In this document: positions 34,229 through 45,799 of the stretch, piece by piece | Layout of the letters: each line of letters starts with the position of its first letter | Numbering within the stretch: position 1 is the stretch's first letter | Assembly: GCF_050947875.1 (NCBI RefSeq) | Contig: NC_134571.1 | Location: 230,526,024-230,590,023, forward strand | DNA length: 64,000 bases | DNA from: Dermacentor variabilis | Taxonomy: Eukaryota > Arthropoda > Arachnida > Ixodida > Ixodidae | Direction: 5' to 3' | The notes under the pieces: model-generated | What the model saw: only the letters and a program-made list of their open reading frames with translations | The model's database searches: none | What the model was told of the DNA's origin: nothing | Made by a program: the position numbers and the translations under genes

Positions 34229-34300
34229 CAACAAATCTGCTACTTCGACAATGGCAGCGCTCTCACCCGCCACCATTGAGGAAGTAGCAGATTTGTTGAA
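34227..34300. repeat. 20-bp perfect inverted repeat at the transposase-gag junction
   Basis: 34227-34246 and 34281-34300 are exact reverse complements (GAAGTAGCAGATTTGTTGAA on the right). The right copy is part of a gag reading frame (IEEVADLLN); the left copy looks like an inverted duplicate created at the breakpoint. Confidence 0.85.
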
Positions 34301-34562
34301 CGCCCCACTGTCTACCGCACCTATGACGATCTCAAGGCGGGCCCCCTACTGCAGCGCACAGTAGCCTCACAGCGTTGTCACATCCAGCAGCTTTTGTCCG
34401 CTGAAAAACCCGGTGACCAACTCCCTGGTCAACTTCTTCGTCGAATGTGGCAGCTGCTCAGAGACAACGCGAAATCCATCAACAGCACGCTGTTGTGCGA
34501 AGATCACATGCCAGTTGGTCATTGTCTCCTGAAGCTGTCGAATCGTTATCTGGAGAAGCATG
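34262..34562 (+). pseudogene. Ty3/Gypsy gag fragment
   Basis: Plus-strand frames read LSPATIEEVADLLNAPLSTA and, after a frameshift, QRTVASQRCHIQQLLSAEKP and GDQLPGQLLRRMWQLLRD. This is the pattern of gag from Mag-type Gypsy elements in arthropods (LLxxExxGDRxPSQLLRRMxxLL). No LTR, protease or RT is attached. It is wedged between the decayed transposase and a pogo fragment. Confidence 0.65.
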
Positions 34563-34720
34563 TCGCAGCCAACAAAGAAACGCAAGTTTCTGTCACTAGA
34601 AGAGAAGGCCCAGGCTGAAGCTGGAAAGAAAAACATCAATCATTGCGGAAAAATGTGAAATTCCAGTGAGGTTCCTTTCAAAAATATTGTTGCAGGAAGA
34701 AAGCAGGCCCACGAGTGTAA
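34563..34720 (+). pseudogene. Pogo/Tigger transposase N-terminal scrap
   Basis: MSQPTKKRKFLSLEEKAQAE matches the start of the Tigger transposase at 30470 (SRKRKFLSLEEKARI). After a frameshift, IIAEKCEIPVRFLSKILLQE gives the remainder of the helix-turn-helix. It stops where the next Tigger begins (34730). Confidence 0.75.
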
Positions 34721-34729
34721 AATAATGTA

Positions 34730-37700
34730 CAGTTGAATCCCGTTATAAGAGGCACGGATATAATGGACAATCGGGTATAATGGACACTATTCGCACACAT
34801 GGTTGGCCGCCCTATCTCTCCCATTAACTGGACCTCTTTTGTAAGAGACACCGCATATAGAAGACAATCGGTTGTAAAGGACAAGTTGTCCATAAATTTT
34901 GGTCAATAACCTCGCTTGTAAAAGACATTCGAGGTTTACATGCGGTGCCGTCAACCACTGACCGCAGTTACGCCCGTTGTGGAAGCAAAAAAAAAAAAGA
35001 AAAAAAGAAACGGTTAAAGACCACTGCAATGGGAATGCTTCACAGAGAAGCACTTCAAGCTTACCACCAAGGTTACGTAGCGGGCAACTATGCGCCACAG
35101 TGAGCCGACCATAAAAGACGACGAGGAGGACATGCAAGCACGCTCCCGGTGCGCGAGCAACGAATCGGCTGTGACATGACAAGACCGAAGGCCAGCGGCG
35201 CTTGGTCCCGTTAAGCGGGCCTGCTTTTAAAAACGAGGCCTCAACGTCTGTCTGGTTTTTCCGCGGCCAGAGGTACGAGCGGCGACCACGCGTGCAGGCA
35301 CTTGAGCGGGGCAAACTCTCGGCATCGCTCGGTGACAACTCAACTTCAAGCCGCCGATATGGTGACCGGCGCGCGCGGAGAGACCGGAAAGCGTGGAAGA
35401 TAAGGGAGTGACGAGGGGAGCGTAGTTGCGAGAAGCGTGGAAAAAAAAAAAAAAAAAAAGGCTATGACCTCCAAGATATGCGCGCCGACGCGTGCAAATC
35501 TCGGAGGTCATAAAAGAGCGAGTTTTGTTTTCCCACTCGTCTAATGGATGGCGGTAATTGCTTCTGCCACCTAGAATTACTCTATGTGGCTCCCTGCGGG
35601 AGCCATATAAGTAACTCTACTGCCACCGAAGCGGCGGAGACAGGAGTTTCATATTCCGAGGTCGGCTTGAGCGGGCTAGAATCAGCTGAAAGCGAGACAA
35701 TAGCCAAGTCAAAATAAAAACAAGGCGGTTGTCGTTATGGACGACAACGGTCCGAGCAACAAATCTCAAAGGCTACGCTTTTAGAAATAGTCTATTTTAC
35801 CCATCATTTGCGCCATTTATACATTCGTGTATATTTTTTTATTTAGTTTCGTTATAATTTCTAGTTTTGCTTCGCCCGGCAATCCCGCAGGTAACTCGAT
35901 CAACCCTGCCCACAGTGTATAGCCGAATCGCTATCGCCATCGCCCTATTGTTCCAATTTTCCTTCTCCATGCTGTTGTCCGACTGATCCATGTGCAACTG
36001 ATCTTCATGTGCTTCATCGATGTGGACAGCTGTTGCCTCGCTGTCACCGCATCAGTATGGAGAACAGCTCCGTCAAGCGCCATACTTTCCTGACTGTCGC
36101 AAAAAAGTTGGACATCATTGTGGATATAAAGTGTGGAATGAAGCAAGCTGACGCCGCCAGAAAATTTGGGTTGTCCAGAAAGACGGTCGGCGGGATTTGG
36201 ACCCAACGAGAAAAGCTGCTAAAAGAAGCGCCAACCGGAGCAAACAGATCGAAACTGCGCAAGTCGTCTCATCCTGCCTTAGAAAAAGCGCTTCTTCTGT
36301 GGATACAGGATGCGCGGAGCAAGAACATACCGCTCAGCGAACCCTTAGTTCAAGCCAGACCCAGGCAGCTTGCGTTTGGCCTTGGCATTGAGTTTGAGGC
36401 CAGTCAAGGATGGTTCGACCGCTTCAAGCGTAGGCATGGAATTAGCTACAAAGCTGTTTGCGGTGAAAGCAAAGCTGCCGACGAAAATGCCGTAAGGCAG
36501 TGGAAAGACGAGACATTGCCAACATTGCTGAGAGGAAGGAAGGCTTGCGATGTCTTCAACCTGGATGAGTCAGGTATATTTTTCAAAATGCTCCCTGGAA
36601 AGACGTTTTGCCTTGCTGGTCAAGATTGCAGTGGAGGCAAAAAGTCAAAAGATCGTATTACAGCCATGTTCTGTACTAATATGGACGGAACTGAAAAAGA
36701 AAAAATTCTGGTTATTGGCAAGTCCAAAAAACCATGCTGCCTAAAGAACTACTCAATGAATGTAGAGTACACTGCAAATAAGGCTGCGTGGATGACAGCT
36801 GAGATTTTCAACAAATGGCTGACTAGTTTTGATCAGAAGATGGCAATGAAAAACAGAAAAATTCTCATGTTTCTAGACAGCTGTGCGGCACACATGAAAA
36901 CCCCACCATTGAAAGCTGTTGAGCTGAGCTATTTTCCACCTGGCTGCACGTCTTTGCTACAACCTCTGGATCAAGGGGTCATTAGAGCTGTTAAAGCAAA
37001 ATACAGAGAACGGCTTGTTCAGCGGCTGCTGTTTGATATGCTGCAGAAGCGGGAAACAACGATCAACTTGAGGACAGCAATTGAAATGCTATTTGGCTTC
37101 TGGAACGACATTAAGAGCAGCACTGTGAGAGGGTGCTTCCGTAAAGCAGGTTTTAATCTGCAGCAGGAAGACACAGACGAAGACATTGCAGATGAAGACT
37201 CTGGTTCTGTAGATGAGGAGCCAGAATCTTGGCCAATCATTCAGAGGAACTTTAATGAGTCGGGCACATTTCAGGGCTTTGTTGAAGCGGATGACAATCT
37301 TGCTGTTACAGAAGACCTCTGTGATGAGAACATAATGATGAGATCAGGATGGTGCAGGAAGATGAGGAAAGTGAAGACAGTGTCACAGATGTGTCTGACA
37401 ACGAAAGTGATTGTGCAGCACCAATGACTTCTGGGGAGGTAATGACAGTACTTAGCCGAGTTCGTCAACACATACAGCTTTGGACCAGTGACCGTGAAGG
37501 ATCTCTCAGCCTTGTCACCAAGCTGGAAGAAGCTGTGCTGAAGAACACTGTCAATGCAGCCATGAAGCAAACCAAGCTTGAGAACTATTTCACCACTAAC
37601 AAAGCTTAACGACAAATGTCATATAATAAACCTTTTTTTCAACAGGTTATAGCCTGCTTTTGTGCTTTTTTTATTTGTATGTTGCCAACATCGATACAAG

Positions 37701-37768
37701 GGCTCGTTAGAAAATGAGAACTTGGTACCTTGCTTATAAGAGACCTCTCATATAAGAGACATAAACTG
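34730..37768 (+). mobile_element. Second Tigger/pogo DNA transposon
   Basis: The left end CAGTTGAATCCCGTTATAAG begins at 34730 after TA. It is followed by repeated TAATGGACA / TAAAGGACA / TAAAAGACA units to about 34935. The right part near 37725-37768 has CTTATAAGAGACCTCTCATA and ends ...AAACTG, a poorer mirror of the left. TA is not preserved after 37768, so the right boundary is uncertain. The transposase gene lies at 36057-37609, and the 1.1 kb between left end and gene contains an A19 run (35441-35459) and a short hairpin (35463-35512). Confidence 0.7.
36057..37609 (+). pseudogene. Tigger/pogo transposase, one C-terminal frameshift
   Basis: I place the start at 36057 (MENSSVKRHTF), because the upstream methionine at 36009 only adds unrelated residues. 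Helix-turn-helix: AKKLDIIVDIKCGMKQADAA...FGLSRKTVGGIW. DDE_1 domain: NLDESGIFF, LMFLDSCAAH (the family usually has DNCSAH) and LQPLDQGVI supply the three aspartates. A net one-base shift near 37340 moves the acidic tail from the first frame (ends 37427) to another that runs to 37609 and ends TKLENYFTTNKA; QTKLENYF fits a PIP box. AATAAA follows at 37625. The DDE domain is intact, so the copy is young or was recently active; the frameshift removes the tail. A sequencing error is the main alternative. Confidence 0.88.
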
Positions 37769-38744
37769 CTCACCAGTACCACATTTGATTTCTTTGGCGC
37801 CAACAGAAGCGAACGAGCATGCCAAGTGAGCTTGCGATCGCTGGGAGACGATGTAGGCCTAGCTCGCCGGCCGTCTATCCGGGGCCGAGCGTACTTGCGA
37901 TTCGTCCGCAGCTCGTAATAAAGCGCCTAAATTCGTCAGCACAATCAATGCCTGAACATTTATGTTTCTCTTAAGTGAAAATACGGTTAGTTTTCCCGGA
38001 GCCGTTAGTAGCGATGAGTAAACAGGCCAGTCAGGCGAGCCGCTTCGTATACAGACAATTGCTGGCGCGTCTGCGCTTACCGCGTCCGAGTAGAAATCAC
38101 GCCAACGATTTACTATTTCGCACAACGTTTTTTAACTCGCACTCTTTCGAGGTCACTTTAATCTAGGAGTTATTTCGTGTCAGAAACAAATTGTAGCCCA
38201 TTTATGCGTCGTCGTCAGCGGCGAGAGAGGCCCGCATTTCGACCAGGGAAAAAAAAAAAAAAAAAAAAAATAAAGAAACAGACATGATCGGAGCAGCGAG
38301 GCGCCCGCTCCCTGCCCCGCCGGGTCTACCACGTGGCCATGACGTTCACGCTACCGGCGCTGTCATTGGCTGCGGTCGTCCGACCGATGCGGCAGTCGCA
38401 CGACAATACGTCATGGCTTTTTGCGAACACGTGACCACTTTGTTTACACTCCCGTTTGCCCCATCTCATTGCTCTCTGGAACCGAAACTTCGACTGGTCG
38501 CTACAAAAAAGACTGCAAATAATTACCTGTCGCGCTCTGAAGTAAATGAGGTTTCGTGCCGTGATTACTGGGTCATTAACTACTTATTAAAGCAGAAAGA
38601 ACCACGTGGATTTTTTTTGTGTCAGTACTCCTTTAAGCCGTTCTACCAGCACTGACGAACTTTGGACTTTACATAACTGTACTTTGGATTTTTTTTTTTT
38701 GCACTGTGTTATTTTGGACTTTGCTTCTTTGTTATTAAATTAAA
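37769..38744. other. No gene recognised
   Basis: It contains an A22 run (38249-38270) preceded by CGACCAGGG. No supported coding sequence. Confidence 0.4.
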
Positions 38745-38930
38745 TTATGGGGTTTTACGTGTCAAAACCACTTTCTGATTATGAGGCACGCCGTAGTGAG
38801 GGACTCCGGAAATTTCGACCACCTGGGGTTCTTTAACGTGCACCTAAATCTAAGTACACAGGTGTTTTCGCATTTCGCCCCCATCGAAATGCGGCCGCAG
38901 TGGCCGTGATTCGATCCCGCAACTCCTTGT
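38745..38930 (-). repeat. tRNA-derived SINE, Ruka-like
   Basis: Reverse complemented, it reads GGGATCGAATCACGGCCACT (B-box GATCGAATC), GCATTTCGATGGGGGCGAAA, GGTGCACGTTAAAGAACCCC and GGCGTGCCTCATAATCAGAA, the diagnostic words of the hard-tick SINE Ruka. The A-box part of the tRNA-like head is missing at 38930, so the copy is truncated. It is the better preserved of the two copies in the window. Confidence 0.88.
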
Positions 38931-39074
38931 TATTTTGATGGCTTTGTTTAACAAGTGTCCTTTTCCGTTTTTAGCTCTTCTGTTTGGTTTACAGCATCGG
39001 GACGATTCTTTTTGAGAAGGGGGCATTGACACGTGTACTTTGTTTTTTCTGGGTGACCGCTTTTCACTGTCTAA

Positions 39075-40420
39075 AGGCCGGGATACATGGAGCGGAAAGC
39101 CGGCAAACTGGTGACAAAATACGTCCAGCGGGCAAAAATTTGACTCCCGTCGGCTACCCGATCCGATTGGAAAAACGCCGCCCGGCAAGAATCGCCATTG
39201 GAAGTGGCGGGAGTATCTAGCACGCTCAGCAGGTGTCGCAACGATCGACCTCCCTATGATTTCCGGCAGCTGGTTGGTTTTTGTGTATTTTTGGTTTTCC
39301 ATCGGAGCGTCTGTCGTGTGGCCGCACTGCAGCGACTGAATGCAGGCATCTGGGCTAGGTTGGCAGAGCACTTTTGGGCTCTCTGCACGTGAAAGGGAGG
39401 CCACTGATCATTACAGCTGGATATTGAATGTTTAAGAGTACAAATTTGCGTAAACTTAGTTTTCATCTACAAAATTAAGTGAAGTGCTCACAAAACTGAT
39501 AATAATTATAAGTGCAGTGCAATTTTCTTACCATCCCGATCGAAGGTTCCATGGCGCAAAATAGTGTGTGCATTGTACTGCTGCCTATATGGGTTTAGGT
39601 ATAGGGGACGAAACAGTTTCTCGTTTGCGGCGCCCGAAGCTGGTTCTTGCTGTCGGCACACATGCTTGCAAAGCTTGGTTTTGTGCTTCTTCGGTGAGAA
39701 ACCATCCCTGCTCTACAATAACCACAAGTCCCTTCTGCTCAAGTGCTTTGAGGGAAAAGAGTGATGACAGATTATAGGTAGAAGCGCCCCACACCTGGTC
39801 TTGTGGCTGTTCGCATCTGTGTGGGCCCAGGTGGCACACAGAATGCCTCGGGCATTGAGAATGAGAGCCGCTGAGAGGCCCATTTCACGCCAAATACCAG
39901 TAATTCTATCCTATCTGGCTGCAGCTGTAAATGCTTGTAGTTGGAGGAGGCTTTAAAACAGGAACTGAAACTGAGGTAAACATGAATAACCACAATGTGC
40001 TTTTACACAAAGTAAACTAAAGTCACAGTTGGAAAACCACGGAACCTTCTGCCTGCGTTCCGTGGTGCCACCGCTCAACGTAGCCAGACGGCGCAAAGCC
40101 AGCCCGCTAAAACGCTTGCAGCTCAATGAAATCTGTAGAAACCATTTGTAAGCGCCTCTATGAAACTTTTTTCAAAGTTGTTTAGTCATTAGGAGGCAAA
40201 TAATACATTAAAAAGCCTATGTGGTATATTTTTTTTTCTGATCCAAAAACACATTCCTAGAAGTCTGGCAACACGGACAAATGTGTGGCGAGCATGCGGC
40301 TGTGTCCACCTGTTTTTCGCTGAATGTAAGCAATGCCAGAGAACCATCGGCGTCGTCCCACTGTGTGTAATTGTGCCGGGCGATGTTCACCATGAAATTT
40401 CGCTTCATGTATCCCGGGCT
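39075..40420. mobile_element. 1.35-kb Harbinger-like element
   Basis: AGGCCGGGATACATGGAGCG at 39075 and, inverted, AGCCCGGGATACATGAAGCG at 40420 are terminal repeats with TAA on both sides (39072-39074, 40421-40423). A TAA/TTA duplication is typical for PIF/Harbinger. No transposase is recognised, so this is a non-autonomous copy; other insertions inside (for example around 39560-40000) cannot be excluded. Confidence 0.75.
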
Positions 40421-40423
40421 TAA

Positions 40424-41978
40424 CAAATGTTATCATTCAGTGCTGGATGTGCCCGCACGTATCGGATGTTTCTTGAGTGTTATCAATGGTTCTGTTTGCT
40501 GTCTGTTGTCAACGACCTTATGCAATCTGAGTTGACGTATGTGCGATGTAAATGATGTAGAGCTTTCTGGAAGACACGCAGGCACCAGCGATTACTCTGG
40601 AACCTTCGATGACTGATGTAGAAAAGCCAATGCGCTTGACCTGCTGATCAGATTTTCGATGATTGCAGACTGTGTTCGCCGCTGTCGTCTTTCTTTGAGT
40701 GTAGCCTGTTTTTGAGGGCGCAAGTTCGCCCAATAACATGCTAGTTTTATCATTCCCAGTTTTCCTGCTTTCTTCACCATCACTACTCCCTGACAATATT
40801 GTTAAATTTGGTAATGGCAGCATTTTGAGCCAATCAGAGATGCCGTAGCAGCACAGTCTCTCTGATTGTTTCAAAATACCGCCATTATAAAACTTGACAA
40901 TATAGTGGTATTTTCCAGTGTCCAGAATAACACCATGCAAGAAGAAATGTGAAGCATGCCATTTGAGGATTATGATCAAAATCCCCTCTTGCTACCAAAG
41001 GGGTGTGGATAAGTTGCATGTTTGCAACACATGAAGCATGCATTACTGTAACAAAAAAAAAGTAAGCTTTTGCACAGGCAAAAAGAAGCCAGCATTACAA
41101 GAAAACTGCCAGAAAAGAAACACTGCCCACAAACAAACATTTCCGGCAGGCGGCACAAAAAAAGAAAGAAAGAAAAAGAAAAGCTAATATTGTCAACGCT
41201 GAGCGAGACCCTCTTGCTGTCATTTTCCGTATACAGTCCAAATGCGACACGACCACATTGCGTCCTGCACGCCACAAGCTGTGCTTGCGAGAAGGCTTCG
41301 TGCGCACAGTCTTCCCATGCGAGCATGCACACACAGCCGCACTGACATTCTGCAGTGGTCTGGGGCGAAGGGAGAGGGCTCCATATGCGCTGTCTTCATT
41401 GCTGGAGGTTGAGGAAGACGAACCACTCGCTCCTCTCCAGAGGCCTGTGCTTTTCATGACAGTGTTGTACCACTGATGTGAAGATATCGTCAACAAGGCA
41501 TGAAATCACATCTTTGGGTGCCAACACAAATTCAACAAACTGACATTCCTTAAAAAATTGAAATTCATTCTTTCCAGTTGCCCGACGTATTGGAAAATTT
41601 TTCGGTTACTTCCGTTTTAGAAAGCTTTTTCAGCAACTATATTTACTAGTGTAAAAGGCTGAATTTTAGTTATAAGGAAATTCTGATATAACAAAGTCAA
41701 CTTTCGAACTGTACTTGCTTATACACCTCAGAGCCAACATTGGTGCTCAATTATGTTGTTTATGCAATTTGATCAGGCATGCCTGTCTCGATATAAAATT
41801 CTCAAAAGTGATACTATAACAGTTATAATTCTGTCAAAGCAGTGACTTGCAAAAAAGAAAATGCAAGCCTAGCAAAACACTGGCACTAAACATGGTGCCA
41901 TATTTTTAGTAGACACTACATGACATTTGAGAATTTCTAAGCCCAACACCCCTGGTGTTGCCACTGGTAAGGACTGAC
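40424..41978. other. Intron sequence of LRP5/6, no gene recognised
   Basis: Frames at 41095-41496 look open but show no domain. The stretch 41640-41700 has a TATAACAAAG/TTATAAGGAA pattern like decayed pogo ends. It ends with the 5' part of the LRP5/6 last intron: the donor GTCAGT reads downwards from 41978. Confidence 0.45.
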
Positions 41979-42176
41979 CTTTGCTCTCCGTTGAGCTGCA
42001 CATGTTCAACCCGTCGCAACTCAAGGTCAGACCAGTAGAGGCGCTCCTCGGGGCAGTCCATCGCAAGGGCCCCGGGCTGCCGAAGCTCTCCCGACACAAG
42101 CGTCTGGCGTGCCGAACCGTCCACAAAAGAGCGCTCAATCAGGGATGGGTTCACCAGGTTGCTCCACACCAGTACC
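41979..42176 (-). CDS. LRP6: LRP5/6 (arrow), penultimate exon of the window
   Basis: 198 bp encoding 66 codons of the fourth YWTD beta-propeller: VLVWSNLVNPSLIERSFVDG, then QPGALAMDCPEERLYWSDLE and a tail ending NGEQ. LYWSD stands at the YWTD position. The acceptor is TGTGCAG before GGTACTGG (exon starts 42176); the donor is CAAAG/GTCAGT (exon ends 41979). It begins with the third base of a glycine codon whose first two bases come from the exon ending at 57699, and ends with two bases of an arginine codon completed at 9097. The reading beyond the donor (to 41906) is intron. Confidence 0.93.
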
Positions 42177-42324
42177 CTGCACATTTATCACAAATTCAAA
42201 TGGGGAGAGTACACAGGAAATATTGGATATCTGGATCCCTAGTTCCTGATCCTTAGATCATGCTAGTTAGTATTCAAAATCACAACGGCAATACAGTGTA
42301 GTACTATAAAGAAATTATATGTAC

Positions 42325-42491
42325 TGTAATAAAGAAGTGCGCCACAGAAGCTCCACAGCCCGCTCGCCAGTGCTACACAAGTGGGGCTCAGGCTAGACGT
42401 TGTTCCTGGCGTGACTGGCTAAGCCTATGCTGTCGCGCCTTCCAGTGGGCGCCATTCGTGTCGTCCACAGCCGTGTCGGACTCCTTTGTCA
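42325..42491 (+). repeat. 5' LTR of the Gypsy element
   Basis: Starts TGTAATAAAGAAGTGCGCCA and ends TTTGTCA; TTGGTGGAGG (possible primer-binding site) follows at about 42495. The match to 46547-46643 sets the start. Confidence 0.7.
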
Positions 42492-42644
42492 TAATTGGTG
42501 GAGGTTTTCTAGGTCTCCTTTAATCATGGAATTGTGCAGCCGAACTCTCCCTGCCATCATGACAACCGAAAGCACCCCGAGCTCACCACCACCAGTTCTC
42601 TGTATGCACTGGCACACTCTGTCAGTGAGGCCCTCCCATCTTCA

Positions 42645-43640
42645 GCGGCATTGACGACCATGACGTTGATGACTGGCTCTCATCTTATGAACACGTCAGT
42701 GTGCACAACAAATGGGGTGACATCATGAAATTAGCCACCATCTCTTTTTACCTCACCGGCATCGCCCAACTGTGGTTTCGGAACCACGAAAGCGAAATCC
42801 CAAGCTGGATTGTGTTCAAGATAAAGTTCAGTGACATCTTCGGCCATCCTGGTGTTCGAAATCTTAGTGCCAAACAGCGCCTGCAGTCACACTCTCAGCG
42901 ATCTGGTGAGACTTTTACCAGCTACATCGAAGGTGTCATTGACCTCTGTAACAAAGTCGATGTGTCAATGACCGAGAGCAACAAAATCAAGCATATATTG
43001 AAGGGTATTGACAAGGATGCATTCCAGACGATTTTGAAGAGCACCTCTACAGTTGCCCAAGTTACTGAGCTGTGCCAAAGCTACGACAAGCTCTGCTGAC
43101 AACGCCTTGTCACCCACTGCCCTGTTCAACATCAGGAATCATTGTATGGCTCAACCCCACCTTTTCAACATCGCAAGATCAAGGCTTTCGTGCGGGAAGA
43201 AGTCGCTCGCCAGCTTTCCCTCATTTCCAACTTGCCAGAGTCAAGTTCGTCCTAGTCCGATACTACGACATGTTGTACAAGAACAAGTGTCCGAAGTCCT
43301 CACGCAGGAGCGGGCGCTCTCAGGTCACCACCCAAGTGACTTACGCCAACGGCCTCACAAAACCACAACCACTGACATTCCGGGCTTCGCCTCCAAGCCG
43401 CCACGACATCCAGTCCATCGAGTAATTAATCCCTGGTGCACAGCAGACAATTGGTTCATCTGCTATTTCTGTGGTCTTCCTAGACACGTGGCACGGCTGC
43501 GCCACCGCCGCTGTCCGCTTCATCCACGTGACGACCCATGCACAGCTGTGTGTGAGCATCCGTTGTCTTATGCTCCAGACCACGAATTCAACCAGTTCTT
43601 GACCGCTGGCAAGCAACTTCTTTCCGCACAAAAGCCTTGA
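42645..43640 (+). pseudogene. Gag of the Gypsy element
   Basis: VDDWLSSYEHVSVHNKWGD, then FYLTGIAQLWFRNHE and the LSAKQRLQSHSQRSGETFTSYIE region give the retrotransposon gag capsid fold. The frame breaks near 43099, and a frame-shifted part has a damaged zinc knuckle at about 43455-43500 (CYFCGLPRHVARL, third cysteine lost). Structural protein of the particle; not functional here. Confidence 0.85.
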
Positions 43641-43780
43641 TCTTGGGACCTTGAAAAGGTGGGGTTAAGCCTTCAACAAGTTCTTGGCCGCTGTTCTACT
43701 TGTCCCCGTCATCGCTCGCTCTCCTCAGTGCATTGACGTCCTTCTACTGCTGACACGGAAAACTAAGCAGTGCAGTTCTT

Positions 43781-44464
43781 GTGGCAAGAACTGTGTCATC
43801 GTCTCCAAGCTCAAGCCCTCTTCTTTCGCCGCCAAACATTATTGATGTCGCTGTTGAAGGTGTCTCTGAGCTTGTCCTCACTGACACAGGTGCTGCCACA
43901 TCTGTAATCTGTAAACCATCTTGCTCAATCCAAAAAGTCAAAACGCCTTTCTTCGGTCCATTACTCCGCACGGCCACAGCACAGCACGTCCAGGCGGTGG
44001 CTACGTGTACCGTCAGACTTGAAATTCAATGAGTGCTCTACATAGTCGAGTTTGTCGTTCTTCCCCACTGTTCCCACAATATTATTTTAGGTTGGGATTT
44101 TCTCTCCCATCACGAAGCTGTCATTGATTGCTCCCATGCAGAAGTCACCTTCTCTTCACTTGGCAATGCCATATCTGACATTTCGTTTTCCTGCACCAAG
44201 TTGTCCCTCACTGACGACATCCAGATACCTCTGCACACATCTGTTCAGGCACCTGTATCCTGTTTCATTGCCTCCGACTCTACCGTACTCTTCACACCTT
44301 CCACTGCTTTCATTCATTGCCACCTCTCATTACTCCCAACCGCGCTGCTTGGCCTCCAAGCTGGTATGATTCACCTTCCCATATACAACCACTTCCCATT
44401 CCCAATTATGTTGCTTCGTGGTGAATCTCTCGGCACTGTAGAGCCTCTACACCCTCTGCTGTAG
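43781..44464 (+). pseudogene. Aspartic protease region of the Gypsy element
   Basis: ELVLTDTGAATSVICKPSC carries the catalytic DTGA, and IILGWDFLSHHEAVIDC is the downstream flap/GWD motif of retroviral-type proteases. A TGA at 44030-44032 splits the two parts, which lie in the same sense. Confidence 0.85.
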
Positions 44465-44559
44465 TCCTGTAACTGCCACATCGGCTAAAGATGTTTTCTG
44501 CCATATCACTGACAACACCTTAAACCCCAAGCAATGACATGACCTTCTCTATCTCCTCG

Positions 44560-45780
44560 ACAAATTTCGCCGTGCTTTTGACAGCCACAGCACTTATTTG
44601 GGCCGAACAACCCCTGTATGTCAACGAATTGACACCAGTGCTCACTCGCCGCTACGGCGGTGACCATACCGTGTATCGTTGACAGCGCGCCACATCATTA
44701 ACAAGCAGGTGAAATGCTAAAGCGTGGCGTCATTGAACTGTCTGACAGTCTATGGGCATCGCCAGTAGTTTTAGTTAAAAAAAAGGTTGGCTCGATCTGC
44801 TTTTGCGTGGATTACCATCGCCCTAGACTGCTTACAAGGTCCAGAAATGTTTTCCTCCCTCTATCTATGCTCTGATTATTGGCAAGTGTCTATCTTTGCA
44901 GATGATAAGCCAAAAACTGCTTTCATCACACCAGATGGCACATACTGATTTCGTGTGATGCCATTTGGCCTTTGCAACGCGCCCGTGACATTTGAGCCCA
45001 TGATGGATACCATTCTCTGAGGCCTTGAATGGAACACATGCTTGTGTTATTTGGATGGTGTAGTAGTGTTTGCACCAGATTTTCCAACTAAACTTGAAAA
45101 AATGTCACTTTGGGGCACGCAAGCTGACCATTCTCGGACATGTTGTGTCAAAGGATGGTGTTCTCTCTGATGCCGCTAAGCTACACGCTGTTAAAGAACT
45201 CCTGAGGCCTACGAACACTTGTGCATTTTCATTGGCCTCTGTTCATACTTCCACCGCTTCATTCAAAATTTTACTTAGATTATGGCACCGCTGACATTCT
45301 TCGGGGAGACTCCAACTTTTCCGTGTGGTCCCCAGCTTGCGATGATGCCTTTGCGACACTGTGCTGCCTGCTTACAACAGCACCGATACTGTGCCATTTT
45401 GATCCAACTGCTCCCAAGAAAATCCATACAGATGCTAGCAGTGTTGGTCTTGGCACTGTGCTCACCTAGCGAATATATGTTGTTACTTATGTGAGCCGCA
45501 TTCTCATGAAAGCTGAAACGAATTATTTAGTCACTGAAAGAGAATGTCTAGCAATCATCTGGGCCATTAAATTTCGTCCATACCTGTACGGCCGGTCCTT
45601 CGACGTCATTACTGATTACCACGCACTTTGCTGGTTGTCGTCCCTCAAAGATCCCTGTAGCCAGCTAGCCCGGTGGGTACTGAAACTCCAAGAGTAAGAC
45701 ATCTGGGTTGTCTACTGCTCAGGCAAGAAACATGCCACTGCCAATGCTCTTTCGTGCTCGCTTACCCACGCCGACATTGA
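44560..45780 (+). pseudogene. Reverse transcriptase and RNase H of the Gypsy element
   Basis: FRVMPFGLCNAPVTFE (about 44950-44998) and CYLDGVVVFAPDF (about 45042-45080) mark the RT; the second catalytic aspartate of YLDD is glycine, which would abolish activity. [15 protein letters not shown], then [18 protein letters not shown] and [13 protein letters not shown] mark RNase H. Stops and frameshifts are frequent. Confidence 0.88.
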
Positions 45781-45799
45781 AGATTGCCTCCTTCCTGCT

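Noticed and set aside
41095..41496. Additional LRP5/6 exon with a serine-rich frame
   Set aside because: No flanking splice pattern and no matching protein gap; the two neighbouring exons already join in phase.
41906..41978. Extension of the LRP5/6 exon to 41906
   Set aside because: The reading beyond CAAAG/GTCAGT duplicates protein sequence supplied by the terminal exon; splicing at 41979 gives a correct single propeller end.
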